Positions 9,720 to 20,308 of a stretch of 64,000 nucleotides of DNA are shown here, one piece after another. The stretch lies in NCBI GenBank assembly GCA_033558025.1, contig JAUCEF010000009.1, positions 1,736,001-1,800,000 on the forward strand, read 5' to 3'. Both the position numbers and the translations under genes were made by a program. Every line of letters starts with the position of its first letter. The stretch's first letter is position 1. This DNA comes from Phytophthora sp. 'mugwort' (lineage: Eukaryota > Oomycota > Peronosporomycetes > Peronosporales > Peronosporaceae). The notes below the pieces were generated by a model that did no database searches, was not told the DNA's origin, and was given only the letters and a program-made list of their open reading frames with translations.

Positions 9720-10620
9720 GCCACTGTGACGCGCTCATGCTCGTCGAGCGCAGCTTCATTTCCAGCCAGCAGTTTCATCACGCCGTTCTCAAAGTTCGGA
9801 AACTTGGCGATCGCCGCCTATTCTAGGTACTGTGCCGTAGTGCTCCGCAACGTGCTTGAGCAGCGTGCGAGCGTCACAAGCGACACACAGTATTCCACTT
9901 GTAGCGCATTGCTTTTGTTTTCGGGATTCTTCTGATCGTCGTACAGCGACTTTGGGTTACGTTCCCACGCGCACTTTGGATGAAATCTCCGAGGCACCCG
10001 TCCACACGGTCGATCTTGTTTATGATAGCGAGGTATCGGTCCACTACAGCGAACCTACCGCTCCATGTCGTCGCTATACGGAACACTGGTATTAGCGCGT
10101 CCAACTCGCGGAGGTGGGGTCAGTTATTAATGTTGTTGAGCTTGGTCATGGGCAACTGAAAACGGTCGAGCAAGTCCGCGTGCTCCTCATCAGCTCTTGC
10201 ACCACCATATTCATCCGATGCCGGGCGCACGCGATCGTGGGCGCCTTTCTCTTCTTTGTGATTGACACGCTCACGGAGGTATTGTCGCACACGTAGAAAC
10301 CAAGTTGATACGCATCGATGCCGTATGTGTCGAAACAGATCATCGAGCAGATTGATAATCGCTTCCGTACTCATGTCCGCCTCGTTGGCGAGGTTCGAAA
10401 ACACATAAGTGCCTTGTGCTCAAACGACACAACGATGACCGCTATGATGTTCGTCCTTGCTCCGTCCACGAGTCGATGAGCAAGCCAAGCTAATTCCAGC
10501 AATCTGATTTCTGACGCATCGGCACGACCGCTTCCACTGCAAACACGTGATTCGTCAGTGCCTGCACCCTGAGGGGCTTCAGATTCCTTTTCGCTTCGCA
10601 TCTTGACCTTCTCACATATG
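9720..10620 (-). pseudogene. hAT-type (ZBED-like) transposase, degenerate
   Basis: Minus-strand frames join into a hAT transposase: LAWLAHRLVDGART, then YGIDAYQLGFYVCDNTSVSV, then HRMNMVVQELM (the DN and CxxH region of hAT cores). DLLDRFQLPMTKLNNINN, VVDRYLAIINKIDRVDGCLG and KTKAMRYKWNTVC follow, and FPNFENGVMKLLAGNEAALD marks the C-terminal part. At least four frameshifts separate these pieces, so the gene is dead. The dimerisation tail beyond FPNFENG is cut off near 9720, next to the gag-like remnant. No terminal inverted repeats were identified. Confidence 0.65.
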
Positions 10621-11171
10621 TGAAGCTCGCGATGAGGGATTGGGTGGTCTATGGTGGCGATATGTTGGTCACTTGTAATAACGATTAGCTCAAAAACGGG
10701 TATTTATTTTCGAGTAGCCACTTTTTACTTTTAGACTGACCACCTTTGGATGTGCCGTTCCAAATAGACACTTTTTGCGTGTTTGCGAACTACTTGCGTT
10801 AATTAATAAACTATACAGCCATTTCGCCGCGTAGGATAGCTACTTCTGGTCGGGCCAATTGACCAACAGATATCGTTTGGTCTGCAACGAGCCGGCGATA
10901 TAATGTAGCCGATAGCTTGAACGCCCGCTGAAGGCGGGTCATGTCGGCAACCTAGCGCAGCGAGGTGCTCCGGACGTAGAGGGGATTTAGTGTCGGTCGG
11001 CTTCGGTTGTGGGGGTCGAGGGATCGGGGTGTTGTTTCTCTTGTAGGTAGCTGAAAGTAGAGCCGGAACGCTTTATGCTTAAGATCTGCGTGCATAGCAG
11101 GAGAGGTTGAGCCCAGGCTTGTCTAATGCTGTAGTAGGTGGTGCGGCACGCAACAAGTAGAGTAAGAAGTG
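10621..11171. other. No gene recognised
   Basis: This is the flank between the hAT remnant and the TIR element. No motif or convincing open frame is seen on either strand. Confidence 0.4.
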
Positions 11172-11207
11172 TAATTAGTCTGGACTTTTATTTAGTGTGG
11201 GTTCCCA

Positions 11208-11228
11208 ATTAGTCTGGTCCAGACTAAT
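11208..11228. repeat. Internal palindrome of the 5' transposon end
   Basis: ATTAGTCTGG and CCAGACTAAT flank a single central T. The same 21-mer occurs as the exact 3' terminus (13438-13458), which suggests a transposase-binding dyad. Confidence 0.7.
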
Positions 11229-11408
11229 AGTGCCCACCCATATTGAGGGTTTCAATCGACACTAAATACGCCTCGATTTCAATCCATACTGAATGCGGAT
11301 TGCGACAGCTTAGCGAGCACCAGTCGTTCCGCGCTGGCTTGTGCCGTCTATACCGAGCGACAATTCATTATTTAAAGCACGAACAAAAGAACATCAATAG
11401 TACTGACG

Positions 11409-12928
11409 ATGAATACGTGCAGTGGTTGCGGAGGAGACACCTCTCTTGTTTCCCACACATGCGACGTGTGTGGTAATCGGAACCATATTTTTTGTGGTGT
11501 TGTGATCGAAGAGAAACAAGGAGGCCGCGTTCGTTGCACGTCGTGTGATAATAACAATGACGAATGTCTAGTGGAGCCGTCATCCGACGACCAGAATATT
11601 GGGTCGACGAATGCGATATCCATGGCCTCCAGATTGTGGTCAGGAACGTTCTGCTCCACGGTTCAGGGCGGCCCTTCAACAGGGACGAAGAGTTCAGCGG
11701 TTTGGAGCAACCCAGCACTAGTGGTGAGAAACGAAAACGCTCGGTGCAGGTGTGTAGTACTCTTACTAATCGCGTTCGATTTGTGAACACACGAACAAGC
11801 TATTCATTGCTGGTGAAAACCCTTTTATCTCGCAAGCTGTTCACGCGTTCCCCGCTATTTCCGTGGTAACTACAAAGCGAACGTTCAAAAGGCAAGTAAT
11901 TGGTGGAAAAAATCGTTCGACTGCGTTGGTAGATAACGGCACCGATCAATGCCGGCTCCCCAAATCGGTGGTAAAGGTTCAGATTGGTGTCAAGAAGCGA
12001 ATGCAGCTCAAAGCTTTGCCTTGTCGTGAGCCTAAGAGTGCACCATGGGTTGAATAGGTCTACAGTTACTTGCTAGGTGAATTTTGCCGAATTCGAAAGA
12101 CGGGGGTAAAGATTCCTCGTGAGCTGCTGTACGACATTGCTCGTGGATTAACGCCCCAGGAACAGAAGGACCTTTCAACGGAAATGACACAGATGGAAAA
12201 AGGGGTGACACTAAAGGACAGAATAGACTCACGATGGATCGAGCGATTTTGCGCTAATTTCGATGTTGTTTCGCGGCGCAATATGAAAAATTAGAATGCA
12301 GCCCGGAAACGCAGGAGGAAATTGAGCGCAGCGTTGCGGCCCGTTTAGGGCGCCTTAAACAAGGGGTTTGAGTCTGGTGAACTGGACGAAGACACTGTAT
12401 TCAATATGGATGAAGCCCACTTCGTATTTAACATGGATAACGAAAAAAACACTTGGTTTTCGAGGCGACCAGTCTATTCGATAACAAGATGTGATAAGTG
12501 ATGGTGAAGGTATCACTCTTGTTGTGAAAATTCGAGGTGGGACAAGTGCACGAATTGAGCCTCTAATAGTTATATTTCGAAATGCCAACTGCAGCTATCC
12601 AACTCGCGGTGTCGACAAAGTTCCCGGAGTATCGTATCGCTCTGGCCCAAAAGGGTGGATGGATTAACGTGTATTTGGGGAATGTGTTGCCGACAGCACG
12701 TGCAACCGGCGCGAACCGAATAGTAAACGACAAATTATTTTCATGGGCAACGCCAGTGAACACAAGGTCGACGAGTACGAAAATATCCTTGAGTCGAAAA
12801 ACATGGAAGTGCGTTTTTTACCGCCTAACGCTACGCACCTCTGCCAACCTGCTGATTCCTTCATGATTATAGCCATCAAAGATTTGTGGTGCGTTTTGGG
12901 ACAGAGAGAAGCGCCGTCAGCAGGATGA
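11409..12928 (+). pseudogene. DDE transposase of the 11174-13458 element, decayed
   Basis: Successive plus-strand frames show a Cys-rich N-terminus (CSGCGGDTSLVSHTCDVCG), a helical region PRELLYDIARGLTPQEQKDL, and the catalytic core. The first Asp motif is VFNMDEAHFVFNM. The second is FMGNASEHKVDEYE, in which the usual Asp (DNASGH) is replaced by Gly. LPPNATHLCQPADSFM follows, the signature of pogo/jerky DDE endonucleases just past the core. Stops occur near 12055 and 12291 and frameshifts near 12355, 12475 and 12660. The N-terminal zinc motifs may bind the palindromic ends. The protein is inactive as read. Confidence 0.7.
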
Positions 12929-13437
12929 AAACCGCTTTACGAGTCCAACAAAGACGACAAACACTTCGATAAGCTCAGAAATCCCGGGAAAGAATTTACC
13001 TTAGGCTGGCTTTGCAGTGCGTCGAGCCATCAGTCAGCGCGATGACATCAAAAAAAAACATGTACCCTCGGGAAGCTATGGTTATGTGTGGCTTGTCGAA
13101 GGGATTGAACGGTCGATGGGAGGTATCGCAGCTTTCAGCTCCACTTCGCGATATCGTAGGCAGATACCCTGAAAACTCTGAGACTGGCGAACAGTAGTAG
13201 TTTGACGGACACAGATATTCGTATCGAGAAGAGGTGATATAACATGTAAAATCGATCATATATCTTCAGAAAGTCATGATATTAGAGGTAAAAGAGATCA
13301 TTTTCTTTCCCAATACGGTGATAAGCATTCACAACGCGTCAAATATGCCTGACTATATTTATTGTGGGTGCCCAATTAGTGTGGGTTGTTGGGGGCCAGA
13401 CTAATTGTGTTCCAGCGTCTCGAAAATCTGTGGCGCA

Positions 13438-13458
13438 ATTAGTCTGGTCCAGACTAAT
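13438..13458. repeat. Terminal palindrome of the 3' transposon end
   Basis: The last 21 bp of the element are a palindrome (one central T) identical to the subterminal dyad at 11208-11228. The base after it begins the TA target duplication. Confidence 0.7.
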
Positions 13459-13793
13459 TACGCTTATTACTGTAGCTAATTTGGAACAGTATTCGCAAAT
13501 ACAGCTAGTCGAAGATTAAATAGTGGCTAGTCGAAATTTGGCACCCCCAAAAAAACAGATTCGATGAAGCGCGTGCTCGTTTCTTCGATGCCGATCGTCC
13601 CTGTCCACTAAAAAATTGTGCAGCTACCGATGACCTTCGTAAATGTCGAGATCGTGGCGTTCTTTGTTTTTGCCGAAAATGATGCTAGGGGTGAATCAAT
13701 TAGGGCAACAAGGTTATTGGCAATTACTGTTATGATTACTGGTTCCACCCCACATAAGCTCCCGCTCTCCATGCGGTTCACTTACTTTCTACA
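13459..13793. other. No gene recognised
   Basis: Spacer between two transposon remnants. It holds a short direct repeat, GCTAGTCGAA.. (about 13506 and 13527). Nothing else is recognised. Confidence 0.35.
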
Positions 13794-14180
13794 ATGCCTT
13801 CCTCGACACAGCCCTCCAAAAAGAGCATGTCCTTCGAGAGAGCCCATGCAAAAGCCCGCGTCGTCCGCGCCTTCCAAGAAGGGAAAATCTGGAGGGAGTG
13901 GACGCCTCCAATGACGTCAACTAGTTTACTTCACGGTGGGCCGGCCTCGCAGCCAGCCAAGAACACAAGCAACGCGGTGGGTTACGCCCTCTCTGTCAAA
14001 ATGACGGTGGAAGTGATGAGGAGCTGATCGACGAGGACGCTCGAGCACATGTTCGACCGTCTCCATGCGGACCCCGCCGTCGTCATGAGCGTGGGTTCGT
14101 TATGTGTACGGCGCGCTTCAGGGCATGCCATATGATCGACGAATCGTCTGTGCATCATGAAGGAGACGAAGAATTTATAA
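13794..14180 (+). pseudogene. Tc1/mariner-like transposase, N-terminal half
   Basis: The frame begins MPSSTQPSKKSMSFERAHAK and RVVRAFQEGKIWRE, the helix-turn-helix of oomycete Tc1/IS630-type transposases. VKMTVEVMRS, LEHMFDRLHADPAVVMSV and RALQGMPY follow after frameshifts, corresponding to the second HTH and linker. The catalytic domain does not follow here. It resumes at about 15341 with VNKDKSKTFVDELNKHIKK, the sequence expected next. The gene is therefore split by an insertion as well as frameshifted. Confidence 0.6.
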
Positions 14181-15340
14181 CAGGTCTAGTTTCGCCTGCC
14201 TGCCGGCGAATCGTATAGCTCGTGCTAAACGTTGCGGTTGGCTTCCCAGGTTCTCGAAGACTTGAGCAATTCAACTCCAAGTTACACCTGTTGGTTCGGT
14301 TCACCGCGCCGGAACGTCCACCCTCGTGTCCGTCCCTACTTTATATTTTCGCACACTCACACTCAACTGTTGCTTTGCCGTCATAGAGACTTCTCGCTTA
14401 CTCTACCGTCGCAGAGACTTCGCGCTTGCTCCACCGTTGCAGAGACTTCGCGCTTGCTCCACCATCGCAGAGACTTCTCGCTCAACCTCCTCCCACACGT
14501 ACACACTCCGACCGAAACAGTCGACGACACGCCGTGCACATCCTCGTACGGCCTCAGCTTACGCCAATTCTCCAAGCCACTTGGGATTACGCCTCGGGCG
14601 CCTACCCTTCACGAATGCAGCCTCACAGCTGACTTGAGAGCCTCGATGCCCCCTCGCTGGTGATAGTCTCACGTTGATGCACTTCACGCCACGCCGAAGA
14701 CCGTCCTGTCGACCGTCTGTCCGTCCGTTCTCTCACTCAACTTTCTCCTCTCTCTCGCTCTCTCGTTCGCTCTCCTCTCGTTCTCTCTTTCGTGCGACTC
14801 GTACGACTTCCCGAACCGGTGCAATTCGTGTGACTCGTTCCACTCGTTCACTGCACGGATTCGTACACTTACTCGAGCCCGTACGACTCGTGCTTCGTCC
14901 AACTTTTTTCAACTCGTAGGCTCCCGCTCTACGTTCTCGACGCTGTCTAGACTCGGAACCTTCCAAGTGCCCAAGCCCGGCAAGTTCTGCTCTCTCGTGT
15001 CCTTGGCACATTCCGTAATGCCTCGAACTCGACAAATTCCTTAAACCTCGACATCGGCCCTCTCATATCCGTTCACTGCTTCACTGCGACCACTCATGGC
15101 GACCTCACCCTCCAGATCACAAATCTACGGCTCTCCGGACTTCTGGCACTTGGATGCGGCGACTACTCGCTATCGCCGGATCCTCGCTGCTTTCTAGTTC
15201 TCAAGATAAGGCAATGCGTACTTCCTACTCGTCCGTCGTCTCCTCTTGTTGACTATACTCAACAGTACTTCGTCGCTGTCCTCATTGTCATCTGTCGGTT
15301 GCTTGTCTGCCTGTGCTAACAACCTGCTACAGCTTGAAGT
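14181..15340. mobile_element. Insertion of about 1.15 kb splitting a transposase gene
   Basis: The segment sits between the two halves of the Tc1/mariner gene and has a different, CT-rich composition on the plus strand. It includes a TATA-like CTTTATATTTTCGCACACTC near 14338, four 28-bp tandem repeats and long TCGTTC/CTCTCG stretches. It encodes nothing recognisable. A solo LTR is my best guess (for example TGTTGG near 14288 to CTAACA near 15320), but I could not find a matching target duplication. Confidence 0.4.
14380..14490. repeat. 28-bp tandem repeat, four units
   Basis: Units start at 14380, 14408, 14436 and 14464. The shared core is GCAGAGACTTCKCGCTTGCT with a CCACC tail. The units differ at only a few positions, and the last is one base shorter. 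Confidence 0.8.
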
Positions 15341-15990
15341 GTCAACAAGGACAAGAGCAAGACCTTTGTCGATGAGCTGAATAAGCACATTAAGAAAGGT
15401 AAAATGGTAATATTCAAGACGAGACTAGCTTCAGCATCTATGTATCTAGAAATAGAGGTTGTTCTCGAATTGGCGAACGCGTATAGTCCAGATGTCGCCA
15501 TGAGAGGACAGCAACCTGTACGTCCACAGAGGCGTCTCGAATGGGCCCGGGCTACTGCTGCTGCATGTTCATGATGGCTCCGTCAAGAAGAATGCAAATA
15601 CGCGCTTCATGGCGAATATTTTTCTCGCTACCTTCGGTCGGAGGAGTGCCCCTGAGGAGCTGCTGTGGTGATCGTCACGGGCAAGGCACCTGCGCAAAGC
15701 GTGTGTAGAAGGTGGCGCGCGAGTACCTTGCCTCTGAAGCATTGTCAACCTGGTCGTTCTGCGCTTAGGCCCCTAAACTTCGATGCTGACCCTACTCGAA
15801 CTCTTGAAGGCCAAGATGCGGCGGTAATGGCCGAGAAGAAGAAAGACTTCTTAGTGCGTGGCGAATTTCGCCACTTTTTTCGGAGCACGAACGCAGTTAA
15901 GGAAACAGTGGAGGCAAGCGCGTTATTTCCCCCACCACCACCGACTTGTGCGGCGTCGCAGCAGAGCGAGGGACGACGCAGCTTGATGCC
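15341..15990 (+). pseudogene. Tc1/mariner-like transposase, catalytic half
   Basis: Reading across frames gives VNKDKSKTFVDELNKHIKK, then QDETSFSIYVSRNRGCSRIG with the first catalytic Asp. LLLLHVHDGSVKKNANTRFM follows, then VVIVTGKAPAQS, where the second Asp of the usual VTDNAPAH is already Gly. The final motif survives as AAVMAEKKKDFLVRGEF. Stops and at least four frameshifts are present. It completes the N-terminal half at 13794-14180. Confidence 0.6.
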
Positions 15991-17029
15991 TAGTGTAGCT
16001 TTGCAGTTAGCTTCAAAAATGTATCCATCCATTTTGCAAAGCTTTAAAAATGCATCGATGTTTTTACTTGATGTGTCCCGGTTTTATACACTTCGCAGTC
16101 TGCCTGGTGAATCTTGCGACTTGCCCGGTAAATTGTGTACTCAAATTTTGGTCGGGGTCGTTTGAATCGACCCTGAAAACCCTTCGGTCAATCGCCAGGT
16201 CTATAATACGTCATGTTTGCTTCGTTAGTTACGTAAGATAAGTGCCTCATCAAGATAGGCAAGTAGCCGAGCCTGGTAAATCTACACCAACCCTCGCTGA
16301 GCTTCTGTAGTGAATTTCTTGTCAGCAGTAGCTTTTGCTCGTACGAGAGTTTAATCCTGCCATTAACTTGAACGTAGTTACAATAGTTTTATAAATGTGA
16401 GCCTGAGCCTGATATTGTTTCGTGTGGTCGAGTTTGCAATACCCGTACAAGCAGTCGGAAAACGATATTCGGGTGGGTGTACTGCTTCGTCATTAGGAAC
16501 CCGTCACACAATCAAGAGGGCTTTGCCCAGTACCTTGCCAGATAAAACTTCGTGTACATCTAACCCCCTGCCAAGAGCTCGGAGCGGCGAGCCAACGCGA
16601 AGCACGACACCAGCGAGCGCTTAAGCGCAAGAAAAATCTTCCTGTCATATTGTTGTCTTGACAACAACGACTTGTTCAGCCATTCAGTACTCGCGACGTA
16701 ACGACACCTCTAGTCATAGTGAGAGCCCAATACAGCAGAACAGCCCCAACATGAATAAAGTCTCCAGAAGTGCGAGATCACAAGGTAGAGCGAAGCCTTC
16801 AAGGCACGGGTCTACCGGTGTAGCTCGACGAGTTAGCTCAACGCAATAAACCCAACAAAACACTACACCTTTTCAGCTCCAAAACGGCAAAACACAAGTT
16901 GAGGACGTCAAAAAGTAAGATCAACATACCGGTATAAGTGAGCACTCGAAACGCGAGATTTAATTTTCTTGCTTACACGCCCACTGGCTTTTCTTCCATC
17001 TGGATAGCTGCCGCATGGAACTTGACTGT
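15991..17029. other. No gene recognised
   Basis: Short open frames only (for example near 16397 and 16658), without motifs. The stretch lies between two transposase remnants and is probably further repeat debris. Confidence 0.4.
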
Positions 17030-17790
17030 GTGCAACGAGCACCTATAGCAGAGGTAAAGGGTGTTGCCTCGCCGACAAGTGTGTCCGCAGCGAGCTTTAC
17101 GCAGTCTTCACGGTGCTGCGGTAATTAGAGGATGGCTTGACGTTGGCGAGCTAGGAATCGCTTGATCATTGAATTGAAGGTAGAGAAATAGTTCTCAATC
17201 GAATTTAGCATGCCCAAACGCAGTAGTTTGTCGCTTTAGAAAGCCTATTTCCTTTCGCTCTGGAAGGCCTCTTCCTTTAAGACATCTTCGATGTTCGCGT
17301 GGAAGCTGGCGGAATCGGCGACGAGCACGACGTTGTCGAGAGTAGTCTGATTGATGTGCCTCAGCAGACGGTGGGTAAACTTGTTCACTCGTCGGAAGTA
17401 GACGGACCGAAGAGTTGCTCGGCGCACGCCAGACTGTTCTCGGATAAACCTGCGACGACGTGGATTTTCGACCCTTTTCTCGCGGTGTTCTTGTCGACCG
17501 CGCGCTTGCCTTTCGAGCTACGACCACGGCGACGAGAACACCACAGGTAATGTTAGTTTCGCAAACATTGAAAATTTTCTTAATTGCATCCTTGCAGCCT
17601 AAAAGATCGACGACGTAGTCGCGGCGGAGAATTTTGTTTTGGGGAGTTGCAATTGATGTTGTCTCGATGTGTCTGCTTCACCGTATACATACGACCGTCC
17701 GTATGGTGGTTGACAGTCTGGCGAGACACCTTGACCATGAAACGCGCTCGGGCGCGTTTCGTGGTCGAGCGCATCTGCCCTTCTCTTCAA
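17030..17790 (-). pseudogene. Second Tc1/mariner (IS630-like) transposase, degenerate
   Basis: Minus-strand frames give RRDYVVDLLGCKDAIKKIF, then a decayed VCETNI where the usual VDETNF carries the first catalytic Asp. WCSRRRGRSSKGKRAVDKNT and KGSKIHVVAGLSENSLACAE follow, then DNVVLVADSASFHANIEDVL with the second Asp. The last part is GMLNSIENYFSTFNSMIKRF (the N..E end of the DDE triad) and LARQRQAIL. Several shifts and a stop near 17240 break it. It belongs to a different subfamily from the split gene at 13.8-16 kb. Confidence 0.65.
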
Positions 17791-19082
17791 GTGCTAGGTA
17801 GCAGGTCTCGTCGATCAGTCCCACCACTAGTCAGTGTGTATCTCGATTATCTTGGCGTTGCGCCTCCCACCGCACGATTTTGAGGCGACACGTCCCACGC
17901 ATCGTTAGCATGCACGGTGGCAACTCAGCGGTATGCCGTCCACAAATTGACATCGTTCTTGGTCGCGACGTCGCGCCAGTCCCCAGCACGGGAACTGGCT
18001 GAACGGTGGCTTCGCTGTCGACCATGGTATAGGAATTTAGGAAGAGGGGGTGGGCTTGGGGCTTGCGTGCGGCGGAGCAAATTAAAAAATTGGGAGCAGA
18101 GAGACCGAATCCACACACACAACACCCTGCTGCGCGAGCCTGTAGTATATCCGTTTTAACGCGTAACGGTTCCCCCCACCAGGCACCGCACCCATCTATT
18201 CCTTATTAATATAGATTCGAAACCGATTATGTCTTTCTTCAGGGAGGTTGTTTTGACTTTACATTCTGACGTCTTGGAAGTTGAGAAGGTGTAGCTCTGA
18301 CATATGTATCAATCTGTCTATTGCTTGGTGGCTTATCATGGTTAGGCCTCGCTCGGCTTAGGGTGCTGTCAATTTTAAGGGATTTGAGTCCCTCCTAGCA
18401 AATATTAATATATTGTAGGCTTGATTTCAATAGATATATATTGTGCTTTCTACTCAAAATTTCCGTGCGCGATTTATCAAATCAATCACGCAGCAAATCG
18501 CGCAAGGTCGCGAAACACTTGTGTTCACTATGACACACGGTTAAGTACGATTAAATTCGTTGCGAGCGCATAGACCGGGCATGATTAAAGGACTGAAAGA
18601 TTGTATTGTGGCGACAATCCCCCCCCCCCCGCCGGTCAATTTTGGCAAATATAGACAATAATTACGAAAGTTATTGTAGACGCTCTAGTGTTGCTCAGGT
18701 GCGTTGTCGTGTTGTAGTTGTGTTGCGAACCGCAACTTGCTGTAAAATTTACTCCTCAATATTTCCTTCTTCGAAGTAATGTAGTAAAATCCTGTTGAAT
18801 TCGGTTGGCTTCTATATATTGTATGTATCGAGACGTTTTGCTTGACGTTTTACTTTCCTTTTTTGGCACTTTGAACTTGAAATTGGTGTTCATTTCCTTC
18901 CCGGTTGAGACTTCTCTAACTTTCTTGTCCGTAGGCAAAGTCATATTGATATTCATGGAGAGACACCCGTGTTATGGAAGTTGGTGGTGTAGTATACGCA
19001 AAAAAAATGATTTTGATGAACTCACAGTAGAGTTCGTTAAATGGCCTGTTCTCATCCTGCTGAGCGCCTATCGATGCTCGCC
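17791..19082. other. No gene recognised; C-homopolymer
   Basis: A/T-rich spacer with a C12 run at 18619-18630 and AT-rich stretches near 18400-18450. The last 300 bp are the 3' flank of the lectin gene on the minus strand. Confidence 0.4.
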
Positions 19083-20237
19083 TTACTCCACCCACTCGAT
19101 CTTGTAGCCCGAGATAGCGCCCGCATTGTTCTTTGGCGTGCCGCGGCCCGTCTTGAGGTAGCACGCACTCTGTCCGTCATCATTCTTGTTCACAAAGGTG
19201 AAAGCCTTGCAGCTCGAGTCGCCATGGCACGCCTTGCAGCACGTCTCCGGTAGTAAGCCTTTCTTCACGCTTAGATCGTCGCCGTAGAAGTCGACGCCCA
19301 CCTCGATCGTCGGGCACCAATCCGGCACGGCGACGCACTGGTAGTAACCGGGATTCCACGGCTGGCAGAAAGCTCCACTCGGGCAGCAGGTTGGGCCGCT
19401 GTTGGCGTTGCCACACGGGTCTCCGATCTTCGCACTGCATGAGGGCTTCACATAGTCCTTGTATGCAGCCGACACGGCTCCCTTCTTCGCTCTACGCCCC
19501 GCCGTAGACGACTTGAGGTAGCACGCCGTCTTGCCATCAGAGTTCTCGTTAATGAACGTGTAGGCAGCACACCCATTCGTGCTGGCACATTTTTCGCAGC
19601 AATCGGTAGGATACAAGCCGTAGATGGTCTGGAGATCGTTGCCGTAGTAGTCGACATCAACCTCCTGGTCGGGGCATTTGTCAGGGAGATCAATGCACTG
19701 ATAGTAGTCAGAGTTCCACGGCTGGCAGTACGCCTTGTCCGGGCAGCACGTGACGCCGTTCGAGTTCCCACAGCCGTCCCAGACCTTCGCGTTGCAGGTG
19801 GTGTTAGTAGGCACAAAGTCCTTGTAGGCGGCCGACACAGCCCCCTTCTTCTCGATGCGACCGGCTGCCGACGTCTTCAGGTAACAGGCCGTCTTGCCGT
19901 CCGGGTTTTCATTCACAAACGTGTACGCGGCACAGCCACTGGTTGCGGCACACTTCGCACAGCAGACGTCCGGCTGCACTCCGTAGACGGTCTGGAGGTC
20001 GTTTCCGTAGTAATCGATGTCGGTCTCTTGGTTTGGGCAGAGCTCGGGCTTGTCCAGACATTGATAGTAACCCGAGTTCCACGGCTGGCAGTAGCCGTAG
20101 TCGCAGCAGTTCATCGCGCGGTCGCGAGAGCTGTCGCCACACGGTCCGCCGATCGTGTTTTGGCACCGGATATGCGACTGCGCCGACGAGATGGCGGCCC
20201 ACGTCGCGAGCAGCGAGAGCACAGCCGAGAATTTCAT
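19083..20237 (-). CDS. CBEL-like secreted cellulose-binding/PAN lectin with three CBM1-PAN units
   Basis: A 384 aa protein with a signal peptide (residues 1-20, ending AISSAQ). Three tandem units follow, each a fungal-type CBM1 cellulose-binding module and a PAN/Apple module. The CBM1 modules are at about 25-60, 148-181 and 267-301, each with CQPWN.xYYQC and its aromatic binding residues. The PAN modules are at about 67-142, 188-262 and 308-382, each with CC.KC...C.A.TF and ACYLK. CBEL of Phytophthora parasitica, a wall glycoprotein for adhesion to cellulose and an elicitor of plant defence, has two such units; here there are three. Extracellular or wall location is inferred. No membrane anchor is seen. 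The family is certain; the number of units is seen directly. Confidence 0.93.
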   Translation of the reverse strand: MKFSAVLSLLATWAAISSAQSHIRCQNTIGGPCGDSSRDRAMNCCDYGYCQPWNSGYYQCLDKPELCPNQETDIDYYGNDLQTVYGVQPDVCCAKCAATSGCAAYTFVNENPDGKTACYLKTSAAGRIEKKGAVSAAYKDFVPTNTTCNAKVWDGCGNSNGVTCCPDKAYCQPWNSDYYQCIDLPDKCPDQEVDVDYYGNDLQTIYGLYPTDCCEKCASTNGCAAYTFINENSDGKTACYLKSSTAGRRAKKGAVSAAYKDYVKPSCSAKIGDPCGNANSGPTCCPSGAFCQPWNPGYYQCVAVPDWCPTIEVGVDFYGDDLSVKKGLLPETCCKACHGDSSCKAFTFVNKNDDGQSACYLKTGRGTPKNNAGAISGYKIEWVE

Positions 20238-20288
20238 GGCGTAACTTCAATGGAAGTTGAGGAGGTCACGTGGATGTGTCTTCGATGA

Positions 20289-20308
20289 GGAGAATCGAGG
20301 AATGAACC
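20289..20308 (-). promoter_or_regulatory. Inr-like core promoter of the CBEL-like gene
   Basis: GGTTCATTCCTCGATTCTCC on the minus strand matches the oomycete initiator (TTCATTCC, then an ATT.. flank). It sits about 55-70 bp ahead of the ATG at 20237. Confidence 0.5.

Larger units (their letters stand above)
11174..13458 (+). mobile_element. DDE (pogo/Tc1-like) DNA transposon with terminal inverted repeats
   Basis: The element starts with ATTAGTCTGGAC (11174) and ends with its exact reverse complement (13447-13458). It is flanked on both sides by TA (11172-11173 and 13459-13460), the target duplication of the Tc1/mariner/pogo superfamily. The ends carry further copies of TTAGTCTGG in both directions, and GTGGGTNCCCAATTAGT is shared by both subterminal regions (11198 and, in the same direction, 13363). 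The 2.3 kb interior encodes a decayed DDE transposase on the plus strand. The element is therefore nearly complete in extent but no longer autonomous. Confidence 0.7.

Noticed and set aside
14232..14919. Ser/Arg/Thr-rich open frames up to 143 codons
   Set aside because: They come from CT-rich low-complexity DNA and the 28-bp repeats.
19943..20288. Plus-strand open frames over the lectin gene
   Set aside because: Antisense to a certain CDS, Arg/Ser-rich, without motifs.
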